Positions 7,035-14,531 of a DNA stretch of 64,000 nt are shown here, piece by piece (within the stretch, counting starts at the first letter, position 1; each line of letters begins with the position of its first letter). The notes below the pieces were generated by a model. It ran no database searches. It saw only the letters and a program-made list of their open reading frames with translations, and had not been told where the DNA came from. A program made the position numbers and the translations under genes. The DNA lies in contig NZ_FOOQ01000001.1 in assembly GCF_900113245.1 (NCBI RefSeq), positions 310,001-374,000 on the forward strand, read 5' to 3'. This DNA is from Halopelagius inordinatus. GTDB taxonomy: Archaea > Halobacteriota > Halobacteria > Halobacteriales > Haloferacaceae.

Positions 7035-10000
7035 ATGCCGAACTCCTCTGCTCTCTACGATTCCATTCGTTCGATTGCCGAGCAAACGGACGACGATATG
7101 AGCGAACGCGACGTGGAAAATCTGTTTCTCGAACGCGGATTCTACGACGCGCTGGACTACGAAGGCACGGGAACAGACCTCCGAAGCGAGTTCACCCTGC
7201 CCGACGACCGACGCCCGGACTACATCACTCTCGACTCGAACGAAGCCGTGACTGCGGTGTATGAGTTCAAGACTACAGGGCGTGACCTGCCGCCCCACGA
7301 ATCGCAACTGTTCGGATATATGGATTTCCTGCGGGCCGAATATGGGGTACTGACTAACGGCGAGGAGTTGCGGCTCTATCGACGGGGGGAGAACCGCCCC
7401 CTCATCGTGGCGTCAATGGCGTCGATTACTGAGAGTGATGCCCGCGACCTCGTCAGCGCCCTCCAGAAACGTGAGTTCGACCTCACAAGTGCGGATGACG
7501 TGAATCAGTTCCTCGAAGACCTCGACCCGATTCCACTTGACGAACAGGCTGAACTCGGACAGGAACACTTCTTCGACACCTTCCGGCTGGAAGAAGGCAG
7601 TCCGTTTGCCGACCTCGTGACCGGGATGATGGACTTGCTTGAAGAACTCCGCGATGAACGGGACGCAAAGTTCGTCAAGGGTGCTTACGACTTTTGGGAA
7701 GCGACCTACGCGAGTGAACCCGATGAAGTACCGGCATCGTGGGAACCGTTCATCGACGGGAACCAGTCGCTACGGGACTTTATGTTCTGTCTCGAAAGCG
7801 GTCACGCCCTCCTCGCGCGGCTCCTCCTTGCGAAAGCCACGGAAGACCACGACTTCTTCGCGGGAACCGGATACGACGGAATGGACGACTACTTCCGAGG
7901 CTTGCAGGGTTTCGGTCAAAGCATCAACCTTGATGCCTTCCCTGTCGCCGCAGACAACCTCATCGACGATATGCAAGAGCAGTTGGTCGAAGGGTTGTTC
8001 CAAGACGACATTTTCGTATGGTGGACTGACGGCTACGAGGAGCAACTCTCACGGGGTCACGAAACAGGAGCAAATCAGTTTGAGGCTGTCGCAAAGGAAT
8101 CAGACGGAGTAGAGCGAATTAGCGAAGCCACGCGGAATCGCTTCAGCCGAGCCGTTGCCGAGGTGTTCTTCAACGTCCTCCGATTCGACTTTGGTGAAGT
8201 AGAGGGCGACCTCCTTGGCGACCTCTACCAGCGGTATTTCGACCCGGAAACGCGCAAAGCACTTGGGGAGTTCTACACGCCTCAGCCTGTCATCGACTAT
8301 ATTATGGACGGCGTCGGCTACGAGCGTGGCGTTTCCGGTGAACGGCTCATCGACCCGGCCTGTGGTTCGGGGACATTTCTTGTGGAAGCCGTTGAGCGGT
8401 ATCTCGCTGACGTGGAACGCTATGAAGATGACCCGGACTGGAAAGACCATCTCCAAGACCTCTGTACGCGCCCTCGTGTGGTAGGACTCGACATTCACCC
8501 CTTCGCCGTTCTGATGGCACAGATTCGGTTCGTCGTCGCAATCCTACCCGCGTACCGCGAGGCGAAGCAGTCCCATCCCAATTACACCATTCGGCGTCTC
8601 CCTATCTACCGAACAGACACCCTCCGGAACGAGCGCGAACTCACCGGGGCCGACCTTGGTGGTGACGGAACGCGACAGATGACGTTTGACGCGATGACCG
8701 AAGACGAACAGGACGTGCGGATTCCCGTTCCCCTTCCGGTCGAAGTCGATGAGGACGAAGCCGCCGAGACGGAAGACGGGTTCCTCGTGCGCCGCGTTCG
8801 GATGCCGCTGTTCGACACCATCCAGTTGGAGACGGGAGTTGGGAACTTCGGGGAATACTTCGCGGCTCTACAAGGCGTGCTGGACACCGTCAAAGACCAC
8901 ATGGCCCTTGCCGAGGAGTTCGGCGGCGACTTCGACTGGACGTACCAGAGCGGCCTTGAGGAGCGAATCAATCAGCATACCTCGCAGGAGTACTCCGGCG
9001 TCGAGGATTTCTTCGCGCCCTACGTGAACGATATGCTGGAGAACGTTCGGTATCTCAAGGAGGAACACAACGACGGGCGGCTGTTCAAGATGTTCGAGGA
9101 CACGGTGCTGGCCCTCGTTGTGAAGAATTATATGGAGTACGACTACGTCGTGGGCAACCCTCCCTACGTCCGTATCCAGAATCTCCCGGATAGTCAGAAG
9201 CGGATGATGAACCAATTGTATGAGTCCACAACAGGGAACTACGATATTTACGGCCCGTTCTATGAGCGTGGTCTTGATTGGTTATCTGAGGATACGGGAA
9301 AACTCGGGTACATCACTCCGAATCAGTTTATGACCACGGACTACGGCGAGGGGCTTCGGCGTGTGTTGTTGCGTGAAAGCCGAATCAACGAGGTATACGA
9401 CTTCCGCGATTCGGGCGTCTTCGAGGATGCGAAGAATTACCCGGCTATCGTCATCCTCGAAGACGAACCGGACGTGAACGAGCGAAACGAGAACGAAATC
9501 CGGTGTGTGCGTGTGAAGGGTGATACGAAAGAACCTACGAACCGAAGCCTCGATACCGCAATCCTCGAATCAGTCCGTCAGCACCGTGACGAACCCGGCT
9601 ATGAGGACGAGTTCATCAACGTTTTCGACCATCCGCAGGGTGACTTGGATGACGGATATTGGGCGCTGATGCCGCCGGAGGAACTGAATATCATTCACAA
9701 GATGGACGCGGCAAGTGACGCGAGTGTGGGGGATGTGACGGACTCGGTTTTTGCTGGAACACAGACCAGCGCGAACGACGTTTTCCTCGTCACGCCGATT
9801 GATGCCGACCGAATTTCTGCCGACGATACAGGTAGCACGGTCACGGTTGTTCCAAAGGGAGAGAGCCGAGAGTATGAGGTTGAAACAGATACGCTACGAC
9901 CGTGGCTACAGGGTCGAGACATTAACCGATGGCGTGGAGATTGGTCTGGAGAACACGCAATCGTACCGTACACGCTCGACCGTGACGACGACGGGAACCT

Positions 10001-10949
10001 CTCCTCGAATCTAATCAGTCAGGAGAGGTTGGAAGACGAGTTGCCCTTGACGTGGTCGTATTTGACGGAGCATCGAGACACATTAGAAAGCCGCGAAGGA
10101 GGGCGGTTTGAAAACCGGGGAGACTGGTACGGGTTTGGGTATCCCAAGAGTATGACGCGATTTGAAGACCCGAAACTTATCTGCCCTGAAATCGCGGCAG
10201 AAGCGACGTTTATGTTGGATGAGGTCGGAACGTGGTATTTCAAGGCCGCATACGGTGTGCAACTCGAAGATGAGTTCAAGAGTCGAACAGATACGTTCGC
10301 CGCGCTGTTGAACTCCAATGCATTGGACTTCTATCTCAAGCACTACACGGCACTGAAGGTCGATGGATACTACAAGTACACCACGAACTATCTCACTCCC
10401 CTTCCGATTGCATGGGGCGACGACGAAGACCGCGACGAGATTCGGGGGTCCGTGTCTGCAATCACTACGGCGTTAGACACAGATGCCAAAACCGCGCGAT
10501 TCCCTGAGGCATACCTCGGGGACTATGACGGCGAACTTGAGTACATCACCTACGAGTGGCAGACGCGCCGGTATCCTGTCAACGCCGAAGTACAGGGAGA
10601 TGTGGAGGGCGACTTTACGGTACAGGCCGGTCGGTCGGACGTAATCAACGACCCGGCGATGTACTCTGACGACCGTGAGGCCCGGAAGCGTCGCGCCGAG
10701 TACGTTCACGCCGCCGTAGATGGCCGTAGGGTCAAGAGCGGCGAGGAAACGACCATTCCCATCCCCCGGAGCGACGATGGCGTTGAGGAACTTCTGAACC
10801 GTCTCGATGACGACCGCGATGAGGTGGCGGCGACGAACACCGAAGAACTGGAAAGAATGGTAAACGAGATTGTCTATGATATGTTTGGAATTACGCCTGA
10901 GGAGCAGGATGTGATTGAGGAGTTCTTAGAGACGTTCCGAGTGTACTGA
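7035..10949 (+). CDS. Type IIG-like restriction-modification protein (PD-(D/E)XK nuclease + N6-adenine methyltransferase)
   Basis: The 1304-residue single chain combines cleavage, methylation and target recognition. The N-terminal domain shows a PD-(D/E)XK nuclease pattern: PD at 61-62 and EFK at 77-79 (RPDYI...VYEFKTTG). After a long, mostly helical linker comes the methyltransferase with motif I DPACGSGTF (from residue 440) and motif IV NPPY (708-711), the pattern of N6-adenine methylases. Residues from about 900 to the end should hold the target-recognition domain. BREX PglX is similar in size and methylase motifs but normally lacks the nuclease pattern, and no other BREX genes are present. 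Start codon chosen by family-like beginning; an upstream in-frame start is absent. It is the only large cargo gene of the island and may also stabilise it. Confidence 0.88.
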   Translation: MPNSSALYDSIRSIAEQTDDDMSERDVENLFLERGFYDALDYEGTGTDLRSEFTLPDDRRPDYITLDSNEAVTAVYEFKTTGRDLPPHESQLFGYMDFLRAEYGVLTNGEELRLYRRGENRPLIVASMASITESDARDLVSALQKREFDLTSADDVNQFLEDLDPIPLDEQAELGQEHFFDTFRLEEGSPFADLVTGMMDLLEELRDERDAKFVKGAYDFWEATYASEPDEVPASWEPFIDGNQSLRDFMFCLESGHALLARLLLAKATEDHDFFAGTGYDGMDDYFRGLQGFGQSINLDAFPVAADNLIDDMQEQLVEGLFQDDIFVWWTDGYEEQLSRGHETGANQFEAVAKESDGVERISEATRNRFSRAVAEVFFNVLRFDFGEVEGDLLGDLYQRYFDPETRKALGEFYTPQPVIDYIMDGVGYERGVSGERLIDPACGSGTFLVEAVERYLADVERYEDDPDWKDHLQDLCTRPRVVGLDIHPFAVLMAQIRFVVAILPAYREAKQSHPNYTIRRLPIYRTDTLRNERELTGADLGGDGTRQMTFDAMTEDEQDVRIPVPLPVEVDEDEAAETEDGFLVRRVRMPLFDTIQLETGVGNFGEYFAALQGVLDTVKDHMALAEEFGGDFDWTYQSGLEERINQHTSQEYSGVEDFFAPYVNDMLENVRYLKEEHNDGRLFKMFEDTVLALVVKNYMEYDYVVGNPPYVRIQNLPDSQKRMMNQLYESTTGNYDIYGPFYERGLDWLSEDTGKLGYITPNQFMTTDYGEGLRRVLLRESRINEVYDFRDSGVFEDAKNYPAIVILEDEPDVNERNENEIRCVRVKGDTKEPTNRSLDTAILESVRQHRDEPGYEDEFINVFDHPQGDLDDGYWALMPPEELNIIHKMDAASDASVGDVTDSVFAGTQTSANDVFLVTPIDADRISADDTGSTVTVVPKGESREYEVETDTLRPWLQGRDINRWRGDWSGEHAIVPYTLDRDDDGNLSSNLISQERLEDELPLTWSYLTEHRDTLESREGGRFENRGDWYGFGYPKSMTRFEDPKLICPEIAAEATFMLDEVGTWYFKAAYGVQLEDEFKSRTDTFAALLNSNALDFYLKHYTALKVDGYYKYTTNYLTPLPIAWGDDEDRDEIRGSVSAITTALDTDAKTARFPEAYLGDYDGELEYITYEWQTRRYPVNAEVQGDVEGDFTVQAGRSDVINDPAMYSDDREARKRRAEYVHAAVDGRRVKSGEETTIPIPRSDDGVEELLNRLDDDRDEVAATNTEELERMVNEIVYDMFGITPEEQDVIEEFLETFRVY

Positions 10950-10954
10950 TTTGC

Positions 10955-10991
10955 CGAAACACTATCGTGGAGGACTACCTCAAAGTGTTCT
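10955..10991 (+). pseudogene. Possible scrap of an integrase 3' end
   Basis: Just after the RM stop, one frame reads KHYR and the next frame reads VEDYLKVF followed by a stop. The intact integrases end with KHYD...(R)EDYLVDV or KHYD...RDYLENI. This looks like an integrase 3' end after an internal deletion. The match is very short and may be chance. Confidence 0.2.
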
Positions 10992-11043
10992 GACTCTCTC
11001 CTGCCTCATCGCACCATAGATTCAGATATAGGCTTATCAATGT

Positions 11044-11058
11044 CCACTCAGAGAGTGG
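11044..11058 (+). promoter_or_regulatory. Palindrome between TATA box and start codon
   Basis: CCACTC-AGA-GAGTGG is a perfect six-base inverted repeat ending four bases before the ATG at 11063. A TATA-like CTTATCAA lies at about 11032-11039. The position, over the transcription start, is typical of a repressor operator. Confidence 0.45.
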
Positions 11059-11062
11059 TAAT

Positions 11063-11359
11063 ATGGCAGTCACCACCTCCGAGTTCCTGCAAGATGTTCC
11101 CGAGTTCGATGAGTTGGAACCCGGTGAGAAGGTTACCGTCAACGACGTGGAGTACACCATTATCGACAAAGAGACGCGGTGGCCGTCACCGGGAGAGTCT
11201 GTTCACTATCTCTATCTGGAGTGTGGTGAGACAATAAACGTGGTATCGTGGAATCCGGCCCACTCATCTGAGGCGGTGTGGCTGTTCCCCAAGGGTTCTG
11301 ACCCGATGACGGAGGGCGTTGATGTGGAGAGTGTGACGTTTCATGGAGAGGAGAGTTAG
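11063..11359 (+). CDS. Hypothetical protein, 98 residues
   Basis: The acidic, soluble protein starts MAVTTSEFLQDVPEFDELEP and appears to be mainly beta strands (KVTVNDVEYTIIDKE, HYLYLECGETINVVSW). There is no signal peptide or membrane segment and no family I recognise. It has its own promoter with a palindrome over the start site. It lies 113 bases after the restriction-modification gene on the same strand. A copy of the dispersed repeat follows its stop (11382-11388). Confidence 0.6.
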   Translation: MAVTTSEFLQDVPEFDELEPGEKVTVNDVEYTIIDKETRWPSPGESVHYLYLECGETINVVSWNPAHSSEAVWLFPKGSDPMTEGVDVESVTFHGEES

Positions 11360-11621
11360 AGGGTGTTAGTTATCTTGCCGCCTCATTGCGTTGAGCCTTC
11401 GTTTCGCCACTCTAATTAGCGAAACAGACTGGTCTTGGTTCGGCATACGTGGGTCCAACCGAGTAGTGTAGCGGGCCAAAGGAGCGGCGTCCTCGCGTAT
11501 CGACTTGTTCGAGCGAAACAGAACGAACTTCCAAGGAATTGGTTCGATATATATTTCGTGTTAAGGAAATTAAATGAAAAACACTTTATGACCGTTTGAG
11601 AGAAAGACAGAGAGTCAAGAA

Positions 11622-11732
11622 TTAGTACGGCTGCTCACCGTCCGGTGTATGGTACACCTGATTCTCCCAATCATCATTAGCGAGAATCCACTCTCCATCC
11701 TCAGTTAGCCCTTCAAAATCTTCACGAGAGTA
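11622..11732 (-). pseudogene. Orphan 36-codon coding remnant without a start codon
   Basis: An open frame between stops reads YSREDFEGLTEDGEWILANDD... and ends DGEQPY. It looks protein-like (Trp- and acid-rich) but has no ATG or GTG. It follows the gene at 11754-12077 on the same strand. It may be the 3' end of a decayed gene. The remainder of 11360-11753 is AT-rich and shows nothing else apart from a repeat copy. Confidence 0.35.
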
Positions 11733-11753
11733 TTACGTAGGTTTGTATCTCTC

Positions 11754-12077
11754 CTAATCTCTCTGTTCGAATTCTTCCCACCGCGACCGTGACTTTGCAA
11801 GCACTCCTTTGTAAGTACGAAACGACTTCTCCTCTGCCCACTCTTTGAATGCTAAGCGTTGCCCTGCATCATCACTGGTGTCTGTTTCTACCTCGATTAC
11901 TGTGCTCGGGAGCACGCCTACGCTAATGTCCGGGACATGGTCATTGACTTTCTGAGGGTCTTTGAACTCGTCTATGTCATCAGCCCGAACATAGTCCTGG
12001 TCCTCATCGAGTTCTTTTGCAATCTTTTCTACGACGGCATCGTGTTTGCTCTGGTCACCGGAGGCTCGGTCTGCCAT
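11754..12077 (-). CDS. Hypothetical protein with a PD-(D/E)XK-like signature
   Basis: The 107-residue acidic protein starts MADRASGDQSKHDAVVEKIA. A conserved-looking block reads VPDISVGVLPSTVIEVET: a PD followed by a hydrophobic strand with E-x-E-T, then a helix and RTYKGVLAK. This is the layout of small PD-(D/E)XK nuclease folds, but the usual lysine is replaced, so activity is doubtful. The ATG at 12077 is preferred over TTG at 12104 because the palindromic AT-rich core promoter (12102-12113) is centred 30 bases before it. Confidence 0.6.
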   Translation of the reverse strand: MADRASGDQSKHDAVVEKIAKELDEDQDYVRADDIDEFKDPQKVNDHVPDISVGVLPSTVIEVETDTSDDAGQRLAFKEWAEEKSFRTYKGVLAKSRSRWEEFEQRD

Positions 12078-12101
12078 ACTCACAAAGTTACGTGCAGCTG
12101 T

Positions 12102-12113
12102 CAAAATATTTTG
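12102..12113 (-). promoter_or_regulatory. Palindromic core promoter of the 11754-12077 gene
   Basis: CAAAATATTTTG is a perfect 12-base palindrome where the TATA box is expected, 30 bases before the ATG at 12077. A palindrome at this place could let a dimeric regulator compete with TBP. Confidence 0.4.
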
Positions 12114-12132
12114 GACCGTAGTTGATAGATTG

Positions 12133-12291
12133 CACGTCCACGAGGTAGTCCTCCTGGCGTTCCATCCGCTCCTCTTTCGTCGCGTGGTCGTAGTGCTTGT
12201 CTAATACTTCGGTAGTCATATCCACGCGGTCGGCGGTCACATCGCGTGGCTGGCCCGCGTTCAGCGCTTGAATGACGTAGCCGCGCCGGAG
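12133..12291 (-). pseudogene. Truncated integrase: C-terminal fragment only
   Basis: The frame reads LRRGYVIQALNAGQPRDVTA to ERQEDYLVDV. It closely matches the last 53 residues of the integrase at 13390-14397, including the catalytic Arg of the HxxR box and the Tyr of DKHYD. Upstream of LRR the similarity stops abruptly (the His is lost), so the N-terminal 80 percent is missing. The stop codon is also lost and the frame runs on to 12088. It marks an earlier integrase gene and an internal breakpoint of the island. Confidence 0.85.
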
Positions 12292-12436
12292 TAGGTAGGA
12301 ACTTCTTCAACGCATTCTAACTGCCTCGGCCTCATCGTATCTTCACACAGTAGAGCCAAACGGAACAGACTTCTACTGAATTGGTGAGGTGCAGATTCAG
12401 CATATTCTACTTCCACTTCGGTTTAATTACTCTTTT

Positions 12437-12449
12437 GTCACAATGTGAC
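12437..12449 (+). promoter_or_regulatory. Palindrome in the promoter of the membrane-protein/peptidase pair
   Basis: GTCACA-A-TGTGAC is a perfect six-base inverted repeat. It lies between a TATA-like TTTAATTA (12422-12429) and the start region of the gene at 12462. This suggests an operator controlling both downstream genes. Confidence 0.5.
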
Positions 12450-12461
12450 GTATGAGTGAAT

Positions 12462-12737
12462 ATGGGCTATGAGACAGGAGCAGTCAAATACTTCATCGGA
12501 ATGCTAACCAGTGGTTGGGGCCTAATCACTGCGTATTTCTACGCAGATGGATTGCTCCATCCGCTGGACTACATCGAGGGCTTCATCCACATCGTCAGTA
12601 ACCTGCACAACCCTCAGGAGGTAGTTCGTGGCCTCGTGGGTATCTTCATCACCACCCCCTCAGAGTTCATCAAACTCGTGCTAATGGGGCTTACCCTGAT
12701 GACTGTCCTGTGGTACGTTGGGAGCAAGTTCGATTAA
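12462..12737 (+). CDS. Small membrane protein, partner of the following peptidase
   Basis: The 91-residue protein starts MGYETGAVKYFIGMLTSGWG. It has a hydrophobic segment at about 8-30 and a clear transmembrane helix near the C-terminus (LVLMGLTLMTVLWYV). GTG at 12456, two codons earlier in frame, is an alternative start. An ATG at 12452 opens only a six-codon frame. The peptidase gene starts four bases after its stop, so the two are almost certainly one operon. No family is recognised. Confidence 0.65.
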   Translation: MGYETGAVKYFIGMLTSGWGLITAYFYADGLLHPLDYIEGFIHIVSNLHNPQEVVRGLVGIFITTPSEFIKLVLMGLTLMTVLWYVGSKFD

Positions 12738-12741
12738 CACT

Positions 12742-13380
12742 ATGCAGACTCACAATCAACTTGCCAAGTGGTTCACTCGGCTCTACGCTCGAACTATCAA
12801 TTTCAGTGGTGTCAGCAGAGAGGAACTCTACCAAGCCCACGGTGAGAAACGGACAGTCTTCTGGATAGATGCCGAGGACTGGTCTGCGGCAGGTCAGTGT
12901 ACCCCTTTCGGAACTATTCTACTGAACGAAAACAGACTCAGTGAGGCTCCTGAAAACGTGAGAGATTACGTGTTCTTGCATGAGGTAGGCCATACGAAAC
13001 CTCCAGCACTCCTGAGTCTGGCGAGTATCGTCTTACGAGTTCCTTTGGTACTCTTAGCCGGTTTTGGTGTTCCTGTGCTGATTGGGAGATGGCTTGGAGT
13101 TGCTCTCTCTTTTCCTACCTTAGGACAATTCACGACGTTCACTGCGGTTACTCTGACTACTACTCTACTCATTACACTCCCGGTAATTGCGATTTGGTGG
13201 CTGGATGAGGGATACGCAGAACTGTTTGCCGTCTCAAAAATCGGAGCGATGGACTACCAACGCCGCCACGAGGAGATGTTAGAACACGCGGATAGAAATT
13301 TGCTAAGTTGCGCCGTTCGGTGGTTGCTGTATCCGAATCCGAAATTCGTCGTGTGGCTCGCAGAGAAACTTGACAGGTGA
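12742..13380 (+). CDS. Membrane zinc metallopeptidase, M48-like
   Basis: The 212-residue protein has the zinc motif HEVGH at 80-84. Two transmembrane segments follow (about 90-115 and 130-153). Then comes WWLDEGYAELFAV with a candidate third ligand Glu at 156 or 160. HExxH, two membrane helices and a downstream Glu is the layout of M48 (HtpX/Ste24) peptidases, although this protein is short. It is coupled to the small membrane protein upstream and ends nine bases from the convergent integrase. Membrane peptidases on islands can act in stress or defence; that role is inference here. Confidence 0.75.
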   Translation: MQTHNQLAKWFTRLYARTINFSGVSREELYQAHGEKRTVFWIDAEDWSAAGQCTPFGTILLNENRLSEAPENVRDYVFLHEVGHTKPPALLSLASIVLRVPLVLLAGFGVPVLIGRWLGVALSFPTLGQFTTFTAVTLTTTLLITLPVIAIWWLDEGYAELFAVSKIGAMDYQRRHEEMLEHADRNLLSCAVRWLLYPNPKFVVWLAEKLDR

Positions 13381-13389
13381 AAGGCCGGT

Positions 13390-14397
13390 TTATACGTCCA
13401 CGAGGTAGTCCTCTCGTCGCTCCATCTGCTCGTTCTTAGTCGCTTTGTCGTAGTGCTTGTCCATGACCTCGTGAGACATATCTACTCGGTCAGCAGTCAC
13501 ATCCTTCGGCTGGCCAGCGTTCAGTGACTCGGTCACGTATCCTCGTCGGAGAGCGTGAGGACTTACAGAAGCAGGACACTTGCTTGCCGTATTGTACGAG
13601 GTCGCCTCGCACTCATCGAGGTCACGCCCCATCGGACACTCTCCAGTATAGTGGCAGGGACGAGTTACGGTGTAGATGTTCCGCTGGATGGTAGAGGGTT
13701 CACATCGCTTCCCGTGAGAGGACATGAGTAGAGGTGTGCGCCCATGTTCGTCCTCCCCATCTCGATGGTTGAATCGAAGGTAGTCCCGTAGCACATCAGC
13801 GACTTCTCCGCTTATCCGAACGTCACGGTCGCCTCGACCCTTGTTCTTGAGCGGTGTTTCTGTTTCTGGACGATGGCGAACTTTGAGATACGGCTTTGAG
13901 CCGTCCTCGAAGTCGCGCTTGTCGAGTCCATATAGCGAACTCCGTCGCATCCCGGTCTTCCAGAGAACTAAGAACACGACGTGACGTAGGCTCGCGTACT
14001 CGTGTTTTTCGAGGTAGTCCAAAATCTCGGTTGCCTCGTCACTTGTGAGAATACTATCGGAAACCTCGTCCTCGCGGCTCGGCTTCGGGACGCGGACTAA
14101 TTGGCTCATCCCGTCGGGAACCGCGCTGATGTGTTCACAGAACTGGATGAAGCCCTTGATGCAGGTCATGTCGGTCTTGAGCGTGATGGTCTTCACACGC
14201 TCTAATCGCCACTCCTTGAACTGCTGAATCTCGTCACTCGTCAGCGTATTGAGCGTCTTCACTCCCGCCTCATCGCACAGCCAATCACAGAAACCGTTCA
14301 GCGTGGTCCGGTAGTTCGATAGTGTGGAGTCGGTTACGTCGGTAGACTTGTCTTTCAGGTAGCGGTTCTTCGCTTCGTGCGGCGGGATTGCGTTCAT
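13390..14397 (-). CDS. Tyrosine recombinase/integrase (right end of island)
   Basis: The 335-residue protein is a paralogue of the left integrase. Catalytic residues: Arg in LWKTGMR, Lys in PLKNKGRG, HALRR box, Tyr in DKHYDKAT. The same cysteine set (CHYTGEC, ECEAT, KCPAS) precedes the HxxR box. The start MNAIPPHEAKNRYL at 14397 matches the family. An in-frame extension to 14547 would run through attR and is rejected. It reads inward from the right end, a mirror image of the left integrase. Confidence 0.93.
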   Translation of the reverse strand: MNAIPPHEAKNRYLKDKSTDVTDSTLSNYRTTLNGFCDWLCDEAGVKTLNTLTSDEIQQFKEWRLERVKTITLKTDMTCIKGFIQFCEHISAVPDGMSQLVRVPKPSREDEVSDSILTSDEATEILDYLEKHEYASLRHVVFLVLWKTGMRRSSLYGLDKRDFEDGSKPYLKVRHRPETETPLKNKGRGDRDVRISGEVADVLRDYLRFNHRDGEDEHGRTPLLMSSHGKRCEPSTIQRNIYTVTRPCHYTGECPMGRDLDECEATSYNTASKCPASVSPHALRRGYVTESLNAGQPKDVTADRVDMSHEVMDKHYDKATKNEQMERREDYLVDV

Positions 14398-14531
14398 TGT
14401 CGTACCTCGTGACACCAAACGCGCCCACGCGCATGGGTGCGGATACGCCGAGTAGTGTATCCGTTTGCTTCCTTGGAACCGCCGAGGGCGGCCCCCTCTT
14501 GCGGTTACGGGGCCATCTTGCCCGAGGCGGT
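14398..14531. other. Structured DNA between integrase start and attR
   Basis: No gene is seen. Two inverted repeats are packed together: CCGCC-GAG-GGCGG (14479-14491) and GGCCCC...GGGGCC (14490-14495 with 14509-14514). GCTTCCTT at 14467-14474 also occurs in the anticodon stem of the tRNA-Ala (3697-3704), where it is 17 bases from the repeat and here 65. The region may hold integrase arm-binding sites. Confidence 0.35.

Larger units (their letters stand above)
5219..12337. repeat. Dispersed degenerate repeat family in island intergenic DNA
   Basis: A 20-25 base degenerate motif, approximately AAGGTTCAATGCGATGAGGC followed by CGGGA, occurs at least eight times outside genes. Cores are at 5219-5225 and 5408-5414 (+ strand), and at 5538-5544, 5709-5715, 6450-6456, 11005-11011, 11382-11388 (one mismatch) and 12331-12337 (- strand). 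Two copies lie just after gene ends. The same TGCGATGAGG string occurs inside both integrase genes, where it encodes CDE(A/V). Copies may therefore be integrase debris or a true interspersed element. Confidence 0.5.

Noticed and set aside
7035-10949. BREX PglX as identity of the large methylase
   Set aside because: The nuclease pattern at the N-terminus and the absence of any other BREX gene favour a Type IIG-like enzyme.
12452-12472. ATG-started six-codon frame before the small membrane protein
   Set aside because: It is too short to support. It overlaps the likely start of the real gene and has no feature of a regulatory leader.
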